Assembly (NCBI GenBank): GCA_026692905.1
Contig: JAPLNL010000119.1
Coordinates: forward strand, 1-64,000
DNA: 64,000 nucleotides
Origin: Planctomycetota bacterium
GTDB lineage: Bacteria > Planctomycetota > Planctomycetia > Pirellulales > Pirellulaceae
Direction: 5' to 3'
The notes under the pieces were generated by a model that searched no databases, had not been told where the DNA came from, and saw nothing but the letters and a program-made list of their open reading frames with translations. Position 1 is the first letter of the stretch; the number at the start of each line of letters is the position of its first letter. The position numbers and the translations under genes are program-made. This document shows positions 27,611 through 36,434 of the stretch, in pieces.

Positions 27611-29038
27611 TGGGGGTTTGGGCCGGTCCTCTGCCGTTGGCCACGGCGAGCTGTCCCAACGGTAATGGGTGTTTTGCTCCAGTGGATCGATTGTCGAGGC
27701 GATTTCTGGAGTGCTTTCTTTTTTGTCCGCGCCCATTTGAAAAGCCAGCGAAGCCAGTTCCTCTTCAATAGCCGTTTGTCGAAAGACAGCGTTCACGTGG
27801 TCCAGTTGGGCAATATCATCAGACACATTGGCCAGCGTCGTCGAATCCTCGAAGACAGGTGCGTTGCGTTCGTTTTGATAGCACTCCTCTACTCTTCGGA
27901 CGACATCGAGCCATCGCAAACCATAATCAGTGGCAATTTGACTGCAGTCGTCAGATTCAGGTGAGAAGTTGATTTCACCGTTTGGTAATTCCGAGACCTT
28001 CCCCGCGACGATCCCCCAAGGCGTTTGAACCTGGACTGCTGTTCGCGGAAGAATCGTTCGAGCTTGTTTGCGATAGCGAATGCCTAGCGTACCTGTCTGC
28101 TCAAACAAGATCGTTTCGATGGCCTTGCGATCTTGGGGTTTGGCAATCACGGTCAGCAGAGTTCCTGGCCGGTTCTTTTTCATTTGGATTGGAACGGTAA
28201 AGACGTCCAACGCTCCTGCTTTCCAGAGCATTTCGAGAGCAAAGCCGATTTGCTCGCCAGAGATGTCGTCTAGATTCGACTCCATGACTAGGATCGAGTC
28301 GTCGTTTTTCCCCGTAGGTTTGATCGCGTTCCCAACCAAAATTCGCAATAGATTCGGTCGATCGGGCATCTCTTTGTTTCCTGCGCCGTAGCCGATCCGA
28401 CCGACTTGCATGGGGGGCATGCCCCCGAATTCGGCGGCCAGTTCAGACACGATAGCCGCGCCGGTCGGGGTTGTCATTTCGATTGGAATTTGAGTGGCTG
28501 CAATCGGAACCCCGACTAGCAATTCGGCGGTAGCCGGGGCCGGGATCGCCACGGTTCCGTGGGCAATGCGCACTTGTCCTGTACCGGTTGGTACTGGCGA
28601 CGAGTAAGCTCTCTCGATTTGAAGCAGATCCCAAGCGACCGAAACGCCAACAATGTCCACGATCGAATCGATGGCTCCGACCTCATGGAATTGGACCCGA
28701 TCAATGGTCGTGCCGTGAACCTTGGCCTCAGCACGGGCAATCCTCTCAAAAAGTCTCATGGCCAGATCCTTGGCGTTGGTTGAAATTTTCGCTTTCCGAA
28801 GCAAAGCTAAGATGTCTCGCAAAAACCGATGAGAATGCTCTTCGGGGTGGTCAATTCGAAGAAGTTTCCCACGGAAGCCTCGTTTGGAGGTATTGGAAAC
28901 GGTCAGCCGGACATCCCCTAGTTCCAAAGAAGTAATGGCCGCTTGAATGACAGCAAGATCAGCCCCGGCATCGATCAAGGCGGCGAGAGTCATGTCGCCA
29001 CTAATGCCACTAAAACAGTCAAAATACGCAATTTGCAT
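27605..29038 (-). CDS. larC: LarC nickel pincer cofactor biosynthesis protein
   Basis: A 477-residue protein of the LarC (DUF111) family, the nickel-inserting cyclometallase that completes the pincer cofactor of lactate racemase and relatives. Recognised blocks are the N-terminal AYFDCFSGISGDMTLAAL, then VQFHEVGAIDSIVDIVG, VPTGTGQVRIAHG, EMTTPTGAAIVSELA, GYGAGNKEMPDRPNLLRI and ESNLDDISGEQIGFALE. In some species the gene is split and needs a programmed frameshift; here it is a single frame. The start is the ATG at 29038. The last residues and the stop codon lie in the 135-bp repeat. larB, larE and a racemase gene are not in the window. Confidence 0.92.
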   Translation of the reverse strand: MQIAYFDCFSGISGDMTLAALIDAGADLAVIQAAITSLELGDVRLTVSNTSKRGFRGKLLRIDHPEEHSHRFLRDILALLRKAKISTNAKDLAMRLFERIARAEAKVHGTTIDRVQFHEVGAIDSIVDIVGVSVAWDLLQIERAYSSPVPTGTGQVRIAHGTVAIPAPATAELLVGVPIAATQIPIEMTTPTGAAIVSELAAEFGGMPPMQVGRIGYGAGNKEMPDRPNLLRILVGNAIKPTGKNDDSILVMESNLDDISGEQIGFALEMLWKAGALDVFTVPIQMKKNRPGTLLTVIAKPQDRKAIETILFEQTGTLGIRYRKQARTILPRTAVQVQTPWGIVAGKVSELPNGEINFSPESDDCSQIATDYGLRWLDVVRRVEECYQNERNAPVFEDSTTLANVSDDIAQLDHVNAVFRQTAIEEELASLAFQMGADKKESTPEIASTIDPLEQNTHYRWDSSPWPTAEDRPKPPV

Positions 29039-29106
29039 GGAGTTAGCTCGTGGTATGATTTCCGTGTTCGCGTGTTGGCCCAACGAATATTATGCTTTTT
29101 TTGGCG

Positions 29107-29134
29107 TTGTCACGGCAGCCAGTACCGATATACT
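29107..29134 (+). promoter_or_regulatory. possible sigma-70-type promoter upstream of rpmJ
   Basis: TTGTCA (29107-29112) and TATACT (29129-29134) are separated by 16 bases, close to the -35/-10 consensus. It would give a leader of about 160 bases before the L36 gene. Such matches arise by chance, so this is tentative. Confidence 0.35.
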
Positions 29135-29302
29135 ACGCGATTCCCGAAACCTACACGATAGTCGAAAACACGTTGAAGATCATACTAGGCAATTCCACTG
29201 GTCAAACGGTCGGTAATTAGCCTGAACAGATCGAAACCGACCATTCGGTTGGCAACGGTCCGTTTTGGGGTCCATCCGCCTTGATACTTGGAGCTAGTTG
29301 AA

Positions 29303-29455
29303 ATGAAAGTTGTATCGTCCATTGGGGCGCTAAAATATCGCCATCCTGACTGCCAAGTGGTTCGCCGCCGCGGTCGAATTTACGTGATTTGCAAAAGCAA
29401 TCCACGTTACAAGGTCCGACAGGGAATCGCCAAAAGCAAACGCCGCAAGCGATAA
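29303..29455 (+). CDS. rpmJ: 50S ribosomal protein L36, zinc-independent type
   Basis: A 50-residue, highly basic protein that reads as ribosomal protein L36: it starts [18 protein letters not shown], continues [19 protein letters not shown] and ends KSKRRKR. It is the form seen in E. coli YkgO, where the first zinc-binding Cys of the classical CxxC is lost, so the metal site is incomplete. GGAG lies nine bases upstream of the ATG. No other ribosomal gene is near. If the genome also holds a four-ligand L36, this copy may be used under zinc shortage; otherwise it is the only L36. Confidence 0.93.
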   Translation: MKVVSSIGALKYRHPDCQVVRRRGRIYVICKSNPRYKVRQGIAKSKRRKR

Positions 29456-29491
29456 TCGTTCCGATCCTACAACAGCCATCGGTTTGTTGAT

Positions 29492-30502
29492 ATGAAATTG
29501 AGAATCGGAGTAATCGGACAGGGACGCGACTGGCAGTCGCGATACTTGCCCACACTTCGATCCATGCGAGATCGTTTCCAGGTCGTCGGCGTTTACAATA
29601 GCGTTTCTGTTCTCGCCGACGCAGCGGCTCGCGATCTTGAGGCTGAACCGTTCGATAGTTTTCGAGCGATTGCTGAAAACCCATCTCTTGACGCAGTTCT
29701 CGTTCTCGAAGACGACTGGTACCAGCTCATGCCGCTGTTTGCGGCTTGCGACTACGGCAAAGGAGTCTTCTGCGGTTCGGAACTCAACTTGGATTCCAAC
29801 ACGGCCAACTCGATTCGGGATCGTATCCATTCCTCAGGAATTGCGTTCATGACGGAATTCCCGAGACGGTTTGCTCCCGCCACGCTACGTCTCAAAGAAT
29901 TAATCGCAACGCGATTGGGCAGGCCCAGGCTTCTTTTCTGCCACCGCAGATTGGCTTGCGAAACCAAAGATTCTCGCAATTCGCGGTCCCTCGATTCACG
30001 CTCCGAACGAGAACTGATTGAACTAGTCGACTGGTGCAATTATATCGTTGGCGATGCTCCGAGCTGGGTTCAAGCGATCCGCCACTGCACGCCGCAATCG
30101 ACCCAAAGTGCAGACTATCAAATCCTCAGTCTCGGATTCGGCTCGCCTGAAAACGATACGAAAGGAATATTGGCACAAATCAGTTGCGGAGCTTACATCC
30201 CTGAAGTCTGGCATGAAGCGATCGCATATCGGCCGCCAGCTGCAATCCAAGTTTGCTGCGAAAAAGGGGTCGCGTTTGTTGATCTACCAAGCACCTTGGT
30301 TTGGTTTGATGAAGCAGGCCGACATCAGGAGTCACTCGATACCGAGCTTCCCGTCGGACAGCAAATGCTCGGCCAATTCCATCGAGCCATTACAGCGCTC
30401 GTTCGAAAAGCGAATGACCTGGAAGACACGTGCCGTGCATTGCGAATTCTCGACTTGGCAAAGCAAAGCACTCAGCAACAATCCCGCGTCGCGATCGTTT
30501 AG
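29492..30502 (+). CDS. divergent Gfo/Idh/MocA family oxidoreductase
   Basis: A 336-residue cytosolic protein with the Gfo/Idh/MocA fold. The N-terminal Rossmann region is RIGVIGQGRDWQSRYLP, and VVGVYNSVSVLADAAA corresponds to the second strand. The place of the usual EKP motif reads GVFCGSELNLD, so the catalytic-type Lys and the Pro are missing; FMTEFPRRFAPATLRLKELI follows. The protein may bind a nucleotide without classical dehydrogenase activity, or use other residues. It has no export signal. The ATG at 29492 lies 36 bases after rpmJ, so they may share a transcript. The substrate is unknown. Confidence 0.8.
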   Translation: MKLRIGVIGQGRDWQSRYLPTLRSMRDRFQVVGVYNSVSVLADAAARDLEAEPFDSFRAIAENPSLDAVLVLEDDWYQLMPLFAACDYGKGVFCGSELNLDSNTANSIRDRIHSSGIAFMTEFPRRFAPATLRLKELIATRLGRPRLLFCHRRLACETKDSRNSRSLDSRSERELIELVDWCNYIVGDAPSWVQAIRHCTPQSTQSADYQILSLGFGSPENDTKGILAQISCGAYIPEVWHEAIAYRPPAAIQVCCEKGVAFVDLPSTLVWFDEAGRHQESLDTELPVGQQMLGQFHRAITALVRKANDLEDTCRALRILDLAKQSTQQQSRVAIV

Positions 30503-30527
30503 CGAGACTGATTTTTTTCGGCATTTT

Positions 30528-30601
30528 GTAGCGAAACTCATCAAGAGTTTCGGTTCTTCCATTGCATAGACCAGGCCGAAAGTCCTGACGACTTTCGCTA
30601 C
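30528..30601. repeat. two-hairpin GTAGCGA element, copy 2
   Basis: Bounded by GTAG and CTAC. It contains CGAAACTC-atcaa-GAGTTTCG and then CGAAAGTC-ctgac-GACTTTCG, the two stems of the copy at 7488-7556 in swapped order. It lies 26 bases after the oxidoreductase stop and 26 bases before the stop of the convergent DUF1552 gene. Confidence 0.75.
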
Positions 30602-30627
30602 ACAAGCAAGTCTGCCACTGACTCCAA

Positions 30628-31992
30628 CTAAACGCTGATCTGGCCCGTGCCGTCACCGAACTTCGCATTGCGAACACCTACGTTCTCAAGCATCGTCGAG
30701 AACAAATTGTTGAGCGGCGTGTACTGAGGATACTCAAGCAGGCGACCAGTTTCAATGCGATTGCCACCTTTGCCCGCAAGCAAGATCGGCAAATCATGGT
30801 GATCGTGGCGATTGCCGTCTGATATGCAGCCGCCGTAGACGATCATGGAATGGTCGAGCAAATTGCCTTCGCCGTCCTGGGTCTCTTTGAGTTTCTTGAG
30901 GAAGTAGCAGAACTGCTCCGAGTAGTACCTGTCGATCTTCGCAATCTTTTCGATGCTCTCGATTTTGTTTTCGTGGTGCGACAATTGATGGTGCCCATCC
31001 TTGACTTCAATCATGGGGAAAGCGCGGTTGCTACCTTCGTTCGCCAGCATAAACGTCGCGATACGTGTGGTATCGGTCCTAAAGGCCAACACCATTAAAT
31101 CGTACATCAATCGAATATGCTCGGTCGGGCCGTTCGGCTTGTCCGTTGGTTCCGTAACACCTTCTGGTAGGGCAACTGGGACTGCGAAGCGATTGATGCG
31201 TTGTTCCACTTCGCGAACACTATTGAAGTACTCGTCCAGCTTGCGTCGATCTTCTGCGCCAGAGATACGTACCAAGTGTTTGCGCTGATCGGTTACGAAG
31301 TCCAAAATGTTCGACTGCATCGCTTGCGAACGCGCATCGGTGGAACCTGTTGTGCCAAAGAGTCGTTGGAAGGCTCGAAGCGGATCGACTTCTTTGGCCG
31401 TTGGCAAAGTTTCGGACCGCCAAGAAATGTTGTTCGAGTACGCACAAGCATAACCGGAATCGCAATCCCCTGCGTCTTTCCCTTGCTCGGTTCCAAGCTC
31501 AATCGAAGGCAACCGCGTTGCGCGACCATACTCATCGGCAGCGATCTGATCGGCGCTGCGGCCAACTTTGATTTTGGAGCCCGCCGTCTTAAAAGGGTGA
31601 GCGCCCGTCAAGAAAGCCGCGGCACTGCGAGCATGATCGCCAGGCCCATCCCCTAACGATTGCGCATTAACCTGAGCAAGCCCTCGCAGCACATTGAAAT
31701 CCGCTTTGCATTCCGCCAACGGCTCGAGACTAGGCGATAACTCCCAATCGGTTCCTTTGCCCTTCGGGAACCATCTTTCGGCATTCGTTCCATTTGGGAA
31801 AAAGACCCAGGCCAAACGCGTCGGTGAACTAGCAGCGTTCTCAGCAAGGGCCATCGCCGGCTTCATCAGATCCAGACTTGGCAAGGCAAGTGAAACTCCC
31901 AATCCCCGGAGCAATGTACGGCGACTTAAGCGTTGTTTGGACGAGCCATCAAGTTCGGTGTTCGCGGTAGTCGACAATCTTTTGTCTCGCAT
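30628..31992 (-). CDS. DUF1552 domain protein, Tat-exported
   Basis: A 454-residue member of DUF1552, a planctomycete family structurally related to DUF1501. The N-terminus has SRRTLLRGLGVSLALPSLDL, a twin-arginine signal at about 22-42. Further blocks are RLAWVFFPNGTNAERWFP, GDHARSAAAFLTGAHPFKT, PSIELGTE, DHSMIVYGGCISDGNRHDHHDLPILLAG and the closing NLFSTMLENVGV. Its ATG follows directly on the TAA of the DUF1592 gene (TAAATG, no gap), so the two are translationally coupled. This pairing is a standard planctomycete operon of unproven function. Confidence 0.92.
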   Translation of the reverse strand: MRDKRLSTTANTELDGSSKQRLSRRTLLRGLGVSLALPSLDLMKPAMALAENAASSPTRLAWVFFPNGTNAERWFPKGKGTDWELSPSLEPLAECKADFNVLRGLAQVNAQSLGDGPGDHARSAAAFLTGAHPFKTAGSKIKVGRSADQIAADEYGRATRLPSIELGTEQGKDAGDCDSGYACAYSNNISWRSETLPTAKEVDPLRAFQRLFGTTGSTDARSQAMQSNILDFVTDQRKHLVRISGAEDRRKLDEYFNSVREVEQRINRFAVPVALPEGVTEPTDKPNGPTEHIRLMYDLMVLAFRTDTTRIATFMLANEGSNRAFPMIEVKDGHHQLSHHENKIESIEKIAKIDRYYSEQFCYFLKKLKETQDGEGNLLDHSMIVYGGCISDGNRHDHHDLPILLAGKGGNRIETGRLLEYPQYTPLNNLFSTMLENVGVRNAKFGDGTGQISV

Positions 31993-34383
31993 TTATCTTG
32001 CCTCGGTGGGGTTTTCTGTTGGTCTAAGGTGGGCTTTTTGAAGGAAGGCATCGCTCAAGACGATGGCCTCGACAATCGAGCGAATCGATCGCGAGTTTTG
32101 GTTGGCATGGTGGACGATACGATCAATATCGCATTTGTCCTGTCTCTGCAAACCCCGCCCCAGGGCATAGGTTAGCATTCTAGTCGCAAAATTTTCGGTG
32201 ATTTGTGGCTTTTTTGCGGAAAGTAACGACACCAGTTCGGCCGGCCCTTCAAATGTGCGGCCGTCAACCAGCTGCCCTTTGGCATCAATGGCGCTATTTC
32301 CGTCCCGATCCCTCCATTTTCCAATCACGTCAAAATTCTCGAGCCCGAGACCAATCGGGTCCATCAGTTTATGGCATCCAGCACAGCTTGGGTTGCTGCG
32401 GTGAATTTCCAGCCTTTCCCTCAAAGAAACATCGGCTTTGTGGTCCCCTTGGTCGAGCGACGGAACACTGGGCGGTGCCGACGGAGGGGGATCGCCGAGA
32501 ACATTCTCAAGGATCCATTTGCCCCGTTTAACCGGCGATGTTCGCGTCGGATTGGAGGTAAGTGCCAGCACTGCTGCCTGAGTTAGTAGACCTTTTCGGC
32601 TGTTTTGTAGCTCCGCTCGAATCCATTTGTCTTCGTCGTCGTAAAGACCCAACCGGCGTTCGGTATTCCCCTTTTTTCCAAGCGATTTTTGAGCCATTTC
32701 CGCCGGGTTTTTCCCCTCGAATTGCATGCCGTAAAACTCCGCCATGCGTGGATTCAGAAAAGTGAAATTGGCGTCCGTGATCTCATCGATCGTACCGTTT
32801 CGAAGCAAGTGCATGCAAAACAGCTCTGTTTCTTTGACCATCGCATTTTGCAATCGTTCGCTCCAAAGTGGAAATTTTTCCTTGTCCACTTCGATTTTGC
32901 GTAGCTTGCGCAGTCCGAGCCATTGGCCAAAAAAGCCTTTGTTCACGGCCTCTGCTCTGGGACTCTCCAGCATCCGAGCAATCTGCTCCTTCAAGACTTC
33001 GGGCTGTCGCAATCGGCCGGAATGCGCCAATTGCGTAAGCGTTTCATCCGGCATGGTCGACCACAGGAAATAGGACAGTCGTGTTGCAATGGCAAAGTCA
33101 TCCAGCATTTCAGCGGATTCGGTATTCTCGGTTCGAAACAAGAAATTCGGTGAGACCAAGACTGCTTGAAGCCCATAGCGAATCGACTCCTCGTAACCAA
33201 AGCCAGCCGCTGTCGCTTTTTCACATACCCCAACTACCGCCTGAAGCTCCTCCGTTGATACCGGTCGGCGATACGCTCTAGGCAATAGTGGCTGAAACAC
33301 CCGTCGGGCAGCTTCGGAGACTCCAATCGGCATACTCTCGGGTGTATCTTTTTGTTCTGGAGTTGCAATCACGATCGCTTCGTGTTGCTTGGAAAAGGCG
33401 GGTAGCCCTTCCTCGGGCCCGCTCCAACGTACCGAGTCGATGATCAGTCTTCGATTGTTTTCGTTTCGTTGAGCCGGATCGGCATCGTCGAGATACTGGA
33501 TCGTCAGCAGATGGTCTCCTTTTTCGACCGTAACATCGTGCTTGTAGTTTTCGTCTTTGGAAGGCACGTCCAGTTCAGTCACCGCGACACCATCCACCGC
33601 GACACGAACTTTGCAGGTATCTGGCTGCTTGTCACCGAACCGCATACGGACATTCACGTTGTACTTGCCCGCTGCTAAGTACAGAGGAATCGCATGGGAT
33701 TCCGCGTGCCGCAGTTTTGCGCCAGGGAACCTTTGTTTTCGCAACTGTTCGCGATCCGTCTCAATGACTTCCTTTGCAATATAAGCTGCAGCCTGAAGAT
33801 ACTTTTCGAGGAGAATCGGTGGCAACGTCAGTACTTCGCCTTGGTTGTCGAATCCATTTCCAACGTCGTCGGAAACGAACCCAACCGCCTTGGATGGCGT
33901 GAGCTCGACACCCAACAAATCCTGAATCGTATTGTCGTACTCGACTTGGTTCAATCTTCGCAGCGTCACGTTCGGAGTTGGTGGAGCACAGCCACAGTCC
34001 ACATCATGCAGCGCCGACTGCATCCAAGCGACCAATTTCTCGCGATCGGGTGCCTTGAGCGTCGAGTTCTCTGGTGGCGGCATAGCGTCTGCCCGTATAA
34101 CGCCACGGATCTGTTCCCATGTGCTGGCATGCTGACGAATCTTGTCCAGGTCTTGATAGTCGCCCAAGTTGACTCCACCTTCGTTGGACGATTGCATGTG
34201 GCACTCGCCACAATGCTCCTTCAAAATCGGCTGAATGACTTCCGCCCATTCCTCGGAGATTCGACTGTCTAGCTTAGATTCCTGCGAATGCAGGGGGCTA
34301 GCCAACGAAAAAACAAACGATGCAGACAGCAAAGCAACTGCGATTGCCCGAATAGCAAAACCGGTGGTTTGGTTTTTGAACAT
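31993..34383 (-). CDS. DUF1587/1592/1588/1585 cytochrome protein
   Basis: An exported protein of 796 residues. A signal peptide (about 1-36, ending SPLHSQ) is followed by a PSCyt1-like haem domain with CGECH near residue 57, then DUF1587 (RRLNQVEYDNTIQDLLG, about 155). A beta-rich module resembling a carbohydrate-binding domain (about 240-320; IDSVRWSGP) comes before the DUF1595 part (RVFQPLLPRAYRRPVSTEEL). DUF1592 (FLFRTENTES, SYFLWSTMPDETL) follows, then DUF1588 (GLLTQAAVLALTSNPTRTSPVKRGKW) and DUF1585 (GCHKLMDPIGLGLENFD, RMLTYALGRGL). The ATG at 34383 puts the signal at the N-terminus; the frame is open to 34470. It probably acts on a polysaccharide in the periplasm, as an inference from the sugar-binding module and haem. 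Confidence 0.9.
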   Translation of the reverse strand: MFKNQTTGFAIRAIAVALLSASFVFSLASPLHSQESKLDSRISEEWAEVIQPILKEHCGECHMQSSNEGGVNLGDYQDLDKIRQHASTWEQIRGVIRADAMPPPENSTLKAPDREKLVAWMQSALHDVDCGCAPPTPNVTLRRLNQVEYDNTIQDLLGVELTPSKAVGFVSDDVGNGFDNQGEVLTLPPILLEKYLQAAAYIAKEVIETDREQLRKQRFPGAKLRHAESHAIPLYLAAGKYNVNVRMRFGDKQPDTCKVRVAVDGVAVTELDVPSKDENYKHDVTVEKGDHLLTIQYLDDADPAQRNENNRRLIIDSVRWSGPEEGLPAFSKQHEAIVIATPEQKDTPESMPIGVSEAARRVFQPLLPRAYRRPVSTEELQAVVGVCEKATAAGFGYEESIRYGLQAVLVSPNFLFRTENTESAEMLDDFAIATRLSYFLWSTMPDETLTQLAHSGRLRQPEVLKEQIARMLESPRAEAVNKGFFGQWLGLRKLRKIEVDKEKFPLWSERLQNAMVKETELFCMHLLRNGTIDEITDANFTFLNPRMAEFYGMQFEGKNPAEMAQKSLGKKGNTERRLGLYDDEDKWIRAELQNSRKGLLTQAAVLALTSNPTRTSPVKRGKWILENVLGDPPPSAPPSVPSLDQGDHKADVSLRERLEIHRSNPSCAGCHKLMDPIGLGLENFDVIGKWRDRDGNSAIDAKGQLVDGRTFEGPAELVSLLSAKKPQITENFATRMLTYALGRGLQRQDKCDIDRIVHHANQNSRSIRSIVEAIVLSDAFLQKAHLRPTENPTEAR

Positions 34384-34526
34384 GCGGCTCAAATGAAGGA
34401 TAAAAAAGGTTGCGATGGTTTGGCAGGAGCCAAAAAGGTGGGAGGGGGGCAACCGGAGGTAGGAGATCAACGTTTCACTGCTCCTTATTCTATCCCAAGC
34501 CTACCCTGAGAAGCAAACCGAAAGTC

Positions 34527-34555
34527 CCCCGTGGGTCACTCTTGCCGAGAGTGAC
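34527..34555. repeat. CACTCTTGCCGAGAGTG hairpin repeat, copy 2
   Basis: CACTCT-TGCCG-AGAGTG preceded by CCCCGTGGGT. It is the reverse complement of the core at 2290-2312. Confidence 0.65.
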
Positions 34556-34781
34556 TTTTGATATTTGTCGCTTTGTCTGGCTCGGGCTTGTCCCGGGCTT
34601 GTCCCGAATGGACACCGCTTTGGTGTCCTAATGGGCCGCCTGATGAAAATGAAGAGTCCTGAGACGCGGTCGGGCGGCGTGAATCTAGAACTCCAAAGCT
34701 GCGGACGGAGGGGCAAGCCCCAGCCGTCCTGAAATGCTTAACAGCGTTGCCTCAAGGGGATGAGCAAACTAATCACATCTC

Positions 34782-34844
34782 GGCAGAAAGATCGAACGCA
34801 GAAAGATGATTTGCGAACATTTTTCTGCGTTCGATCTTTCTGCC
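34782..34844. terminator. perfect 23-bp stem hairpin downstream of the carotenoid gene
   Basis: The arms at 34782-34804 and 34822-34844 are exact reverse complements (GGCAGAAAGATCG... and ...CGATCTTTCTGCC) with a 17-base loop. It lies 30 bases beyond the stop codon of the desaturase gene. It could end that transcript, although no U-tract follows; it may equally be a repeat-family member. Confidence 0.55.
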
Positions 34845-34874
34845 TATTGTGTTCATGGTCGAAGATTTTGCCTA

Positions 34875-36422
34875 TCACGCCCCTAACAGTTTGCCGCTTT
34901 GGATATCGCTATCGAGTGTATCGCCGGCGATCCAACCGCTCATCATGACCATTGGCATTCCTGGTCCTGGATGTGCCGCACCGCCTGCTAAATACAATCC
35001 CTTGAGATCGCGGGATCGATTGGCCGGTTTGAACGCACCCAAGAAGCGGCCATGGCTGGCCAGTCCATAAATGGCACCGTTGAGAACGCGATAGCGTTTA
35101 TGGATGCCTTCGGGAGTTAGCGCGCTCTCGGTGACAATACGATCCCGAATGCCTTTCATGCCCGCCGTGTTTTCCAGCTTATCCAAGATGACCTCTCGGT
35201 AGGCCGGCAACATCTTCGACCAATCGTGATCCGGTCTCAAGTACGGTGTATGGACCAAGATATAGAGTGCCTCTCCGCCAGGAGGTGCAACGCCAGGTTC
35301 GGATATGGATGGGGCGCAAACATATGCGGTTGGGTCTGGCGCAGGCTTCCCTTGCTTGTAGATATAGTCAAACTCTTCGTGCGGATCCTTTGAAAAGACA
35401 AAGTTGTGGTGAAGGAGATGTTCGTACTTTTCCTTGAGACCCAGATAGAGAACCACCCCTGAGCATGCGGGTTCGTAGCTGCGTCGCTTCTCGAATTTTT
35501 TGTCCGTCGCCGAGCCCTTCATCAATTCGCGATGGGTCCGAACCGCATCGCAGTTCGATACAACAGCATCAAACTCATATTTCTCCCCCGAAGCAGTCGT
35601 CACTCCCCGTACAGACTTGCCATCGGAATCGATCGAGACGACATCGACCTGCGTCTTGATGTCGACGCCCAGCTCTCTCGCGAGTTTTGATAGAGCCTCC
35701 GGTACGGCTCGTGTTCCACCGATGGGATACCAAACACCCTCTTCGGTCTGCATGTGAGCAATGCCGCAAAGCACTGCGGGGGACGCTTCCGGCGATGAGC
35801 CAACATACTGAGTAAAGTGATCGATCATCTGTGCTGCTCGAGCATCCGGCACGCAGGATCGAACCAAGCCCGCAACGGACCGTCCCATCCTTAAACTAAG
35901 CACATCCTTGAGCACCGTCGCCGAAAAGGCTCCTCCCACCTCCATGGTATCCCCTATGCCGCCGACACTTCTCCAAAAGAAGAACTTGTCGGAGACTTCG
36001 TGAAGACGTTTGGAAATTTGCATGAACCGCTCATAGCCCTGACCCACTTTCGGGTTCGGCGAAAACCGCTCCAGATTGGCCTTCATTTTCTCCAGGTCCG
36101 GGACCAGATCGAGTACTCCACCATCATCAAAGAAACATCGCCACTGAGGATCAAGCGCGACGAGGTGCATGTAATCTTCCAGATTGCGATTGGCCTCGCG
36201 AAAAATTCGATGCAATACCGAGGGCAAGGTCAAGATGGTCGGCCCCATATCGAACCGGTAGCCGTCTTGATGAAGAACAGCCGCTTTACCTCCAACCCAT
36301 TCATTCTTTTCCAAAAGGGTCACTTTGTGCCCTCGAGCAGCGAGAGTACAAGCGGCAGCTAGCCCTGCAAGTCCACCGCCAATCACTCCGACATTCAAAA
36401 CGCGTGCAGAACGCTCTATCAT
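34875..36422 (-). CDS. CrtI/CrtN-type carotenoid desaturase or oxidase
   Basis: A 515-residue FAD-dependent enzyme of the phytoene desaturase family. The dinucleotide motif GVIGGGLAGLAAACTLAARGH (residues 13 onward), LEKNEWVGGKA and FDMGPTILTLP are diagnostic, as is the C-terminal GLYLAGGAAHPGPGMPMVMMSG. Planctomycetes make C30 carotenoids from squalene through CrtN-like enzymes. The family contains both desaturases and oxidases, so the exact step is not fixed by sequence alone. The aldehyde dehydrogenase gene lies 12 bases upstream on the same strand, which favours a terminal-oxidation route (diapocarotenoid aldehyde to acid). Confidence 0.9.
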   Translation of the reverse strand: MIERSARVLNVGVIGGGLAGLAAACTLAARGHKVTLLEKNEWVGGKAAVLHQDGYRFDMGPTILTLPSVLHRIFREANRNLEDYMHLVALDPQWRCFFDDGGVLDLVPDLEKMKANLERFSPNPKVGQGYERFMQISKRLHEVSDKFFFWRSVGGIGDTMEVGGAFSATVLKDVLSLRMGRSVAGLVRSCVPDARAAQMIDHFTQYVGSSPEASPAVLCGIAHMQTEEGVWYPIGGTRAVPEALSKLARELGVDIKTQVDVVSIDSDGKSVRGVTTASGEKYEFDAVVSNCDAVRTHRELMKGSATDKKFEKRRSYEPACSGVVLYLGLKEKYEHLLHHNFVFSKDPHEEFDYIYKQGKPAPDPTAYVCAPSISEPGVAPPGGEALYILVHTPYLRPDHDWSKMLPAYREVILDKLENTAGMKGIRDRIVTESALTPEGIHKRYRVLNGAIYGLASHGRFLGAFKPANRSRDLKGLYLAGGAAHPGPGMPMVMMSGWIAGDTLDSDIQSGKLLGA

Positions 36423-36434
36423 GGAATTCTCTCT

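Larger units (their letters stand above)
34384..34874. other. repeat-filled intergenic region, no gene seen
   Basis: This gap holds the hairpin repeat at 34527-34555, a doubled CGGGCTTGTCCC (about 34586-34607), GACACCGCTTTGGTGTC near 34611-34627, and the perfect stem at 34782-34844. I see no coding sequence. It must contain the promoter of the DUF1592/DUF1552 operon near 34400-34500. Confidence 0.5.
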
